From assembly GCA_963691655.1 (NCBI GenBank), contig CAVNUY010000013.1, positions 219,364-283,363 on the forward strand: a DNA stretch of 64,000 nucleotides, written 5' to 3'. Within the stretch, counting starts at the first letter, position 1, and each line of letters opens with the position of its first letter. The translations under genes were made by a program, and so were the position numbers. Source of the DNA: Toxonevra muliebris (taxonomy: Eukaryota > Arthropoda > Insecta > Diptera > Pallopteridae). Of this stretch, positions 56,856 to 64,000 are shown one piece after another. The notes under the pieces are model-generated. The model did not search any database, had not been told where the DNA came from, and saw only the letters and a program-made list of their open reading frames with translations.

Positions 56856-59095
56856 TTTGTGGTTTGCCTATCGAGTTTTTACAGTTTTTGTATTTTGATG
56901 TTATGAAAAGAAAATGACATTCAACTAGAATTCGAAAATAATGGCGTATGGTGGGTTTTAACCCCTTCTTTTTAATTTTGGTCGGTAGATACCTTTTGTA
57001 TTAAATTTATTACTTAGGACTCCTACAACTCATAAACAAGTTTAGCACCTCTACATTATCCTTGTTTTTCATTTATGGGTCATGAAGAGCAAAAAAAGCA
57101 TATTTTATCTATTTTTTTTCAAACTATTTTATTCGAATTTTTGACATATAAATGAACAATATTTTTAAAAGCTATCATAAAAAAATTTAAAATTGAAATC
57201 ATAACCCAGAATTACAGATTTGATTCCAAATATCTTCGCTGAATAGAGATATTGAAAGAAAGTACCACTACCATTCTATACACTTATGTTGTCACTTATG
57301 TTTCAAATATTAGTAGCTTATATAGGATATTGAAAGATTAAGAACTATCACTAAGATCACTGATGAGGAATTGTGGCGGATTCCGAAACGGCCGTCTGAT
57401 TTGCCCGTCTCTATATACATTGTTGTTGTGATGACTACATTTGTTCATTAACCTGTTTATATATAACTTAAAATTGAGCTGTTGAGTGCAAGTTTTCGGA
57501 GACCACTTCAAAAAAAGTGTACTGGTGATAGGCAGAATAACTCGTTATAACCTGATCTGAAATTAAAAAACCAAATATTTTCTGCGTATAGCTCATAATT
57601 GAACAAAGAATTTGAAAAAAAACTTGAAATTTTAATTGTTGACAGAGTCTGAAAGAAAACGTTATTATTTTCGGTCAAAATTGGCAAATGTGTTCGCTTG
57701 TGAAATGAGTTGTGGTCAAAGATTCAAATCAATTACGAGTTAATTAACCCTTTCGGTTATTTGTCCAAATTATTGGACAAGCGTATGTGACTAAAATTGT
57801 GATGCACATAGTAACGGTGTCCCATATAGTGGACATCACCTGACGCAAATATGAGCCACTTTACATATTAGTACATATACGTGCAGTTTTCAGATTTTTA
57901 ATTCAAGTGGTCGATTTTCGTGTATGTTGATTGGTGAGAAATCGTCCCTTCCAACTTCAAAAATACAGTTTTTTAAGTTCAATTGAAACAGATCAGTCGA
58001 GCCAAATAGATCAAATTGAAATAATTCCTCTCTTCCAGAGTTTTAATCTCACTGAATTATTAAAAATCAATTTTTTTTTTGGGCAATGAACACCACTATC
58101 CAATTCTTACGTAAAATTGGTCGCTGTGCCCGAAAATCAACTCCATTTGTAATTCTATGGTGAGGTTTTAAAGATATCGCCTGTTGAATTTTTTTTATCG
58201 GAGCAAAAAAGGTTTGTCCACATAATTACAAATATCTTGGAAACTAGGAGCTTCATTTGAACAAACAGTATATTTACTTCAAAAACGTCTCATTTAACGT
58301 AAAAAATTTTATTTTTTTTGTCAATTATATCAACATTTATAATAAAAATAAAATAATTAAGAATAAAAAAAGCAAAAATAATAATTCATTTCGAAGTAAA
58401 ACAATCTGTGCATATATTGGGCATGTGGCTTTTACAAATATATTATTAACAAATTTCATATTTTTTCTTAACTTTTTAGTTTGCGGACAAACGGAGCTTC
58501 ACATATTTTGTTTGGTTATTTTGAAAAGTTTAGCTGACGGAAGGGCTGGGAGAAACGTACATTTTTTTTAAAAACTCTAGGAATTAATGATAATTACGAT
58601 CTGACCAGTTGAACTTAGCACATCTTATTAGCTTGTTGGGGCAATTATTTGCGAAAATTATCTGTGTTAAGATATTGTGTACGTAAATTTTTAATTATAC
58701 CACTTTGTAATTCCGCCATAACCCTAAAAATATGCTAGTCGCAGTGATACTGCTGTCTCCTCCGCTTCCTCCTTCCTCTTTGCTAAATATTTCGAATTCT
58801 GTTCCACTGTAAGTTGAAGAAGATCAATATGATCTTAAATGCCCTGTTCTTCCAAAACAATTTTTCGAATCCTTGGTTTGGTTCCGTTCCCAACTAACAA
58901 TAGCTTTTGGTTTAGGAAATAAAACGCAACTTCAATTTTAATTCTAACTTTTCCTTTTATTTTGAATTCAATCTGTTCGGCTTCGTGCTGATTACGTGAC
59001 TACTCTTTTACCTTAAACTCAACTCAATCAGAGAATATACAGAGAATGGAAAGCCTTCCTCTTCCTCCTAATTTTTTCGAAAAATTTGCGTTTTT
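56856..59095. other. Unassigned AT-rich stretch, 2.2 kb
   Basis: I see no supported gene. ttaaccctttcggttatttg at 57748 looks like a piggyBac-style end but no partner was found. The frame at 58257-58571 is Asn/Lys/Ile/Phe-rich AT noise. Confidence 0.4.
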
Positions 59096-59099
59096 TATG

Positions 59100-59570
59100 T
59101 CGCAATAGCGGACAGACATATATAAGTTCACCTCAGCTTTGTTGTTGTTGGTGGTGAAAAATAAATCGGCTGATTAAATTTTCACATTTTGTAAATTGAA
59201 TGCAAAAGTAAGAATTTTTGCAATATTTTTTAATTTAAACTATAATAAATTATATATTTCTTTATCTTTGCAGGCAGACATTTTCATTATCAACATCGAG
59301 GAGTGCAAAAATGAGAAGGATGGACTGCGCCAGTAAAACAATATATGCAAATGCGATTGATGCGATGCCAAAATTCTGGATTGGAAGACAAATTTCAGCT
59401 TGGTGAAAGTGCAACAAATTTTGTAAATGAAGGCAGAGCGTTGGCCGCCATCATAGCAGACCCACACTGGACTATAGTTGAAGAAGAAACAAAGGATCAC
59501 ACATTTTCTCTAATGAGGCATTTTTTTATTTTATAAATTTTAATTTTTGAAATAAACTGTTTACCGCAAT
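59100..59570 (+). other. Possible small spliced transcript unit (unidentified)
   Basis: A donor AAA|GTAAGA at about 59208 and an acceptor tttatctttgcag ending at 59273 bound a 60-70-bp intron of typical fly size. An AATAAA-type signal occurs near 59550. Splicing joins an ATG at about 59202 to a 45-codon frame (MQKQTFSLSTSRSAKMRRMD) that stops at 59404. The alternative frame 59345-59536 is longer (63 codons, DKFQLGESATNFVNEGRALA). Neither is recognised. It may be a piece of an unknown transposon. Confidence 0.3.
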
Positions 59571-60040
59571 TAAATATAAATTATTAGTTTTGAAAAAACT
59601 GTTTAGTCACTAATAATATTATAAAATTATTCACGAGCAAAAATAAAAAGATAATTAATCCATTTGGCGCGTTGAATAATATTCATGGATATGTATTGCC
59701 GTGCTAATAAAGAGAAAATGTATGCAAAACAAAGTGCGAAAAAAGTACTAAATAAAATTCATTCAATTAAAACTTTTGATTCTTACTTCTGTGCACTTAT
59801 TAGTAAATAAATATAATAATAAATGAAATCAGGCATCTATTCAGTTTGGTTTTATAAAAAAATTATGAGTAAACAATAATGTTTTGTTCGACAAGAACAG
59901 AAGTTCTGCGGTACCTGATGTAAGGTTTTCACCTTCCAACGACCAAAAAAAAAAGTAGCATTTTGAAATGTATTATTAGTTGCAATACGACTCACAATCT
60001 TAAATATTGTATAGCAATATTTCAGTTTTGGTGGATGTTC
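59571..60040. other. AT-rich stretch, nothing recognised
   Basis: No supported gene or repeat. Confidence 0.35.
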
Positions 60041-60181
60041 ACACGGGCGCAAGCATGAACGCCTGTCTGAAAGAGACAGGTAGAAAAAATAGGTAGTAAA
60101 AATAAGATAGAAACTAGCCTGTCTTTTTCGAACTACTTATTTTTTTGCCTTTCAGATAGGCGTTCATGCTTGCGCCCGTGT
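60041..60181. mobile_element. Short palindromic MITE (about 141 bp)
   Basis: acacgggcgcaagcatgaac with gcctgtctgaaag (60041-60073) is repeated inverted at 60149-60181 with about two changes. The 75-bp loop carries a second cctgtct/agacagg pair. The flanks gtggatgttc and aaacagcc show no clear duplication. Confidence 0.75.
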
Positions 60182-61007
60182 AAACAGCCATTTATAAATC
60201 AATGCTTTCCAAAAGTATCGAGTCCGATACTAACCCTTTTTTTCGATACCAAGTAAAATAGAAATGGTGTGGCATCAAGTACAAAAAATACTTGAATCGA
60301 ATGAAAAGTTTTGAGTATTCACTACCTGCAATCATGGCTTCAATTTTTTACCTTATTTCATCACTTTTTGTTGCATATTTCTTAAGTTATTAACAAAATA
60401 AAAAAGTTTAAAATTGTACTGATGTTGTTTGTTTTATTATTTAAGTATGATTGAAAAATATATTGATCTCCAATCAAGAAAAAGCAAAAAACAACCATTA
60501 GTGCAATTTTAAACTTTTTTATTATGTTAATATCTTAAAAAATACACAACAAAAAGTAATTTTTGGGCCATCCTTGATTGCAGGTAACTATTAAAGTGAA
60601 AATGCTTCGTTTTTATTCCTGCATTTTCTCTCCTTTTCATTTTACAGAAAAGTCTCTAAAGCAAACATATACCCATTTTTCATTATAACTATAATGTCGC
60701 CTTCCAGTATTTGAATTTTCGGGTCATTTATACAAATCAATCATTTTTTTATCATTGGTTTGAAAGGCCCATCGTATTAAATAAAATAGTTGCCTTGAAC
60801 TTATTCCATTCACAAAACCAAACGTTGTGGTGGCTGACTTTATTATAAAGGGTGGAACAATGTCAAAATTAATAATATTCATATTAAGCCTAAGTACTTA
60901 GTAGTGTGTCTTTGGAAAACTTTCAGAATGAATTTCATTTGTTTTTGCTTAAATTAAGAGTTATTTAATTTTTGAAATAGGAGTTAATTAATTTTTGTAT
61001 TCGGCTG
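60182..61007. other. AT-rich stretch, nothing recognised
   Basis: No supported gene or clear repeat. Confidence 0.35.
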
Positions 61008-61130
61008 TGGTTATATTAGGAGTATGCTTGGCGAACACCATAAAATTGTTGTTCACCGAACACAAAGAGAGTCTGCACTCACACTGAACACGATATGCTC
61101 GGTGTATTGTACACCGAACACAAGGATACA
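61008..61130. repeat. Interspersed CGGTGTTCG repeat, copy 4
   Basis: ctgtggttatattaggagta followed by gcttggcgaacaccat and ctcggtgtattgtacaccga is the inverse of 56250-56385 and resembles 1001-1125. Confidence 0.6.
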
Positions 61131-61487
61131 AGGATAAAATTTGTTATATCTTGATTTTATGTATACTGGATAAAAGAATTGCGGTATGTGCTCTATAGTG
61201 TCCGACCAAATATTCGGCTTCGGCCTAAAATTGCACCTTCCGCATCGGCTTCGGCAAAAAATGACCGAAGTATTTTGCCGAAGCCGAAGATTATAAACAT
61301 TTTATTTTATAATAATTTTTTACTATAGATTGGTAGTAAAAATTTATACAAATAAATAAATGTGAAGTTGTTATATAAAGTATTTACATTACAATTTCTT
61401 TGGATTATTTTCTCCGTTTGCTTGTTCCATTATTACTTTTGAAGTACCCACAGATTTAAAACCATAATCAGGGATTTTTTTGTAACG

Positions 61488-61631
61488 AACAACCTGCTGG
61501 AGCTAATACAATTAGAGGCAGAAGAAGCAAGACAAACTTTTTTACTTTTTAAGGAAGACTTGAAGCTTATTGAAAAGAAGCGTGAACTGTTAGAGAAGGC
61601 GACATTTTCAATTACTGGCGCTTTACTTTTT
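61488..61631 (+). pseudogene. Coiled-coil coding remnant inside the hAT element
   Basis: A frame without stops reads NNLLELIQLEAEEARQTFLL, then FKEDLKLIEKKRELLEKATF. The Leu/Glu/Lys heptad-like spacing contrasts with the AT-rich noise around it. It resembles the C-terminal coiled coil of SANT/MADF-type DNA-binding proteins, but the identification is not secure. Confidence 0.35.
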
Positions 61632-62069
61632 TTTTTTTGCTTTCAAGGAGGTCAAAAAAATTTAAAATTGTGTTGGCTAAAATCGCTCTAGAATATATAT
61701 GTAAAGGGATTCTTTGAAATTCACAGTCGACTAAAAGTTACAGGCCCTGATACAGCACTCATGCATACTTTGAAACAGTTTTTCTCAAAACAGCATTTTT
61801 CGAATTGGCTGCCACGATATCTCCAAAACTAATGAACTGATTGCGCTTAAATTTTCATCGTATCTTCAATGCATCTGTAGTTCTACTCCGTCGGAACCAG
61901 GATCATTGTGTTTTTTATTTAAATTGAAATAGTTAAAATAAATGACAAAAATCAAATACTTATTTTAAAAACTAGATTGATAAAAATAAAAACTTTTAAT
62001 GACTTAACTAAAAGAACATAAGTACAATAAAACTATCCCAAAAATTGAATTTTCAATAGTTTTACTTAA

Positions 62070-62581
62070 CCCTCTAGTTCTCAAGCGTGTCTCTAGACAG
62101 CCTTCATCAAAACGGGTTTAATTACCACCTGAATAGTTTTTTGTTGCTACATTTTATCACATCGTTTATAGAATTTCCCAAGCATTTAATAAAATGCATT
62201 AGTCATGTGTTATTATGATGCTAGCGACAGTCAAAGTTCAAATTTGTCAAAAACAGCAAAATTAATTATTTTGTTTGAATTTGAGATAAAAGTAAAAAAA
62301 ATAATTAAAATACTTCTCGTATACATAATAGCGAGATTAAAAAAATCTAGCTGTGAGTAGCTAGGAATTTAAATTTTTTATATTTTAAAATTTTTAGTTA
62401 TTTAAAAAAAAATCCATAAAACGTTTATTTAACAACAAATGCTTTTAGGCATTCAACTTTTCCGGCTTCATAAAACCACGCCCATTAAACTTTTTAGGGT
62501 TTTGAGATCAGATTTATGCTTTTTACATTAAAATTTATCAATCCCAATTTTTATAAAATCAAAAATTTGTGTACTAGAGGG
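62070..62581. mobile_element. piggyBac-like MITE (512 bp, TTAA duplication)
   Basis: Starts CCCTCTAGT and ends ACTAGAGGG, with TTAA on both sides (62066-62069 and 62582-62585). CCC-starting TIRs inserted at TTAA are the piggyBac pattern. It sits inside the hAT element at 61196-63020 and is therefore younger. Confidence 0.85.
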
Positions 62582-63028
62582 TTAATTCTGGTTCCGGCTA
62601 CAGGTCTATCGATTAATACGCTGATTCAATCTTTGATTTTAGATAAGCAGAATCATGGCAGCCATCTGCCAACTCCTTTTTTTGACGCAGGTGTCGTTGA
62701 ACGACAGTCGACAGATTTATAGTCGATGTAACTGTATATTTTGACGTAAACAAATTTTTAAATGATTCTTGAAATAAATAATACTTGTCAGCTCCTTCGA
62801 CAGTGAACAGTTATTTAGTTTTACTGGTCAGCTTTTTATTTGGAGTATCTACTATTTATATATTTCTGTATATATTTGAAAATACATAGGTAGAAAAAAT
62901 TTACTTTGAGATTTTTATTTTTTATATTTTAAAAATCCTTCGGTCTTCGGCTTCGGCCGAAGGTTAGATGAATGGCCGAAGTTCGGCTTAGGCCAAAAAG
63001 TCACCTTCGGTCGGACACTAGTGCTCTA

Positions 63029-63286
63029 TGCACATTTTTTTGATACATTCTGCATGTACAATTCTTTGATCCAGTGTATATAAAACACCTGATTTTTTTC
63101 TAACGATTATTAACGCCGGGGTCGCCTGGAATAGCAGCTTCAAAAAATCAATTCTTTTTTTCATAAATCGATAGAATACTATCTCTAGAATATGCTTTCA
63201 AAGTCCTTTGGAATTTTTCCCGCGCTTCTTCACAAGAGTCTTGATAATCTTTTAGGCCCCTCTTGAAAAACATTAGAGGTAGTATC
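63029..63286. other. AT-rich stretch, nothing recognised
   Basis: No supported feature. Confidence 0.3.
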
Positions 63287-63379
63287 GCACTGGGTTATAT
63301 ACCAGTAATAAGGAGAAGGGTCTTCATTCCGAAGGCGGAGAAGAAAGATGGTTTACACCAGAAATCATTCAGACCAACA
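63287..63379 (+). pseudogene. LOA/R1-like LINE RT fragment, about 31 codons
   Basis: The frame reads ALGYIPVIRRRVFIPKAEKK, then DGLHQKSFRPT. This is the first RT motif block of R1/LOA/I-type LINEs (usually W...RVVFIPKPGK..y..PKSFRPI). Flanks on both sides are non-coding, so only this scrap survives. Confidence 0.65.
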
Positions 63380-64000
63380 TAAATCATTTAAAAGGGCATA
63401 TTTCAGTGTTTAATTTCTGACATTAGCTTAGTTTGTAGCACGTGAGAATTTATCTCTACAAATTTTCAAAAATGACCAAAAACGCTATTTTAAGAGGTTT
63501 CAACTCATTTTTTTTTTTTTTTTGGAAACGTGTTGTGATGGAAAGTTTTCTTGATTTTTCGAAAAAAAAAATTCTCCACATAGCTTAATGGCACCCTAAT
63601 GTACACACAGTCACAAAAACTGTGTTTGATAAAATGCCGCTAAGAGTAGCAGAGCAAAAAAGAACGAAAAAAGACAACTTTCTTGCGATAGTTTTAAAAT
63701 GTCTGGCGATGGATCGTGGAAAATAATATACTATTGTCAACCTTTTTTCTTGTTTGGAAACTTTAAACGCGTTCTTCTCAAAACCATGTTTTTAAAACTG
63801 GCGTACACCTTAATTCAAAATATTTATGGGATATTAAAATGAGATTTTTTTCTAAATTAAAGGTAATTGAAATAGTTTAAAGATATTGGGTATATCTTGT
63901 ATAGCTTAACATTGTTTTAAAAATAATTTTGAACAAATCATGAATTTTTTTATGATCAGAAAATTTATTTTTTAGGTATATCTACAATTAGTTTAGTATT
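63380..64000. other. AT-rich end of window
   Basis: A copy of the interspersed repeat with cttctcaaaaccatg and actggcgtacacctta lies at 63760-63815, related to 49652 and 61772. No gene. Confidence 0.35.

Larger units (their letters stand above)
61196..63020. mobile_element. hAT element, non-autonomous (1825 bp, 8-bp TSD)
   Basis: Both ends read TAGTGTCCGACC in inverted orientation. GTGCTCTA flanks it exactly at 61188-61195 and 63021-63028. Just inside each end are clusters of cggcttcggc/gccgaag repeats (61210-61290 and 62940-63005). The interior holds a piggyBac-like MITE and a short coiled-coil reading frame but no transposase core. Confidence 0.92.

Noticed and set aside
58257..58571. 104-codon open frame
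   Set aside because: Composition is Asn/Lys/Ile/Phe-rich as expected from random AT-rich DNA, with no recognisable domain or splice context.
57740..58600. TTAACCCTTTCGG at 57748 as a piggyBac-like left end
   Set aside because: No matching inverted end with TTAA was found downstream.
1..64000. CRISPR arrays, bacterial operons, phage or other prokaryotic defence systems
   Set aside because: No regularly spaced short repeats with unique spacers and no prokaryotic gene organisation were seen; all recognisable coding sequence is insect or insect transposon.

Overview
The window is insect nuclear DNA, most likely from a higher (cyclorrhaphan) fly. It is AT-rich, has spliced coding sequence with GT..AG introns, and is packed with nested transposable elements. 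I recognise one host gene: the 3' part of the metabotropic glutamate receptor gene (mGluR, DmGluRA type) on the + strand. It is represented by an exon at 5748-6043 (transmembrane helices 4-6) and the terminal exon at 22773-23540 (helix 7 and the cytoplasmic tail). They are joined in phase 0 across a 16.7-kb intron. The upstream intron runs off the left edge of the window. The transposon families (Jockey/CR1-like, LOA/R1-like, BEL/Pao, Ty3/gypsy, hAT, Tc1/mariner, PIF/Harbinger, piggyBac-like, Helitron) fit a dipteran genome, and the large introns argue against a compact drosophilid euchromatic locus. I cannot name the species.

Layout. 1-5747: upstream mGluR intron with a candidate hAT MITE, a decayed LINE reverse transcriptase, a complete non-autonomous hAT copy (8-bp duplication) and a fold-back repeat. 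5748-6043: mGluR exon. 6044-22772: mGluR intron holding a second hAT copy in inverted orientation, a 5'-truncated LINE, and a Ty3/gypsy element split by two later insertions: a nearly full-length LINE and a CACTA/EnSpm-like DNA transposon with two antisense genes. 22773-23540: terminal mGluR exon, followed by a 3' region with a diverged 168-bp-period duplication. 25024-32800: a DNA transposon with terminal inverted repeats of about 760 bp. A LOA-like LINE (11-bp duplication) sits in its left arm, and about 2.3 kb carrying a MITE sits in its right arm. 33430-35177: small MITEs. 35895-41669: a complete BEL/Pao element on the minus strand with near-identical 282-bp LTRs and a 5-bp duplication, but disabled genes. 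43911-46880: Helitron remains. 47188-64000: mariner, SINE-like, Harbinger, hAT and piggyBac-like fragments and unassigned AT-rich DNA.

How it fits together. The receptor gene is the only evident host function. The rest is a stack of insertions whose relative ages can be read from who interrupts whom and from intact target-site duplications. The most useful points are the inverted hAT pair flanking a single receptor exon, the CACTA-like element pairing a tnp2-like transposase with a spliced DUF4806 gene, the 7.8-kb long-TIR transposon of a poorly characterised family, and the BEL element with young LTRs and dead genes. I found no CRISPR array, rRNA, convincing functional tRNA or bacterial-type system.
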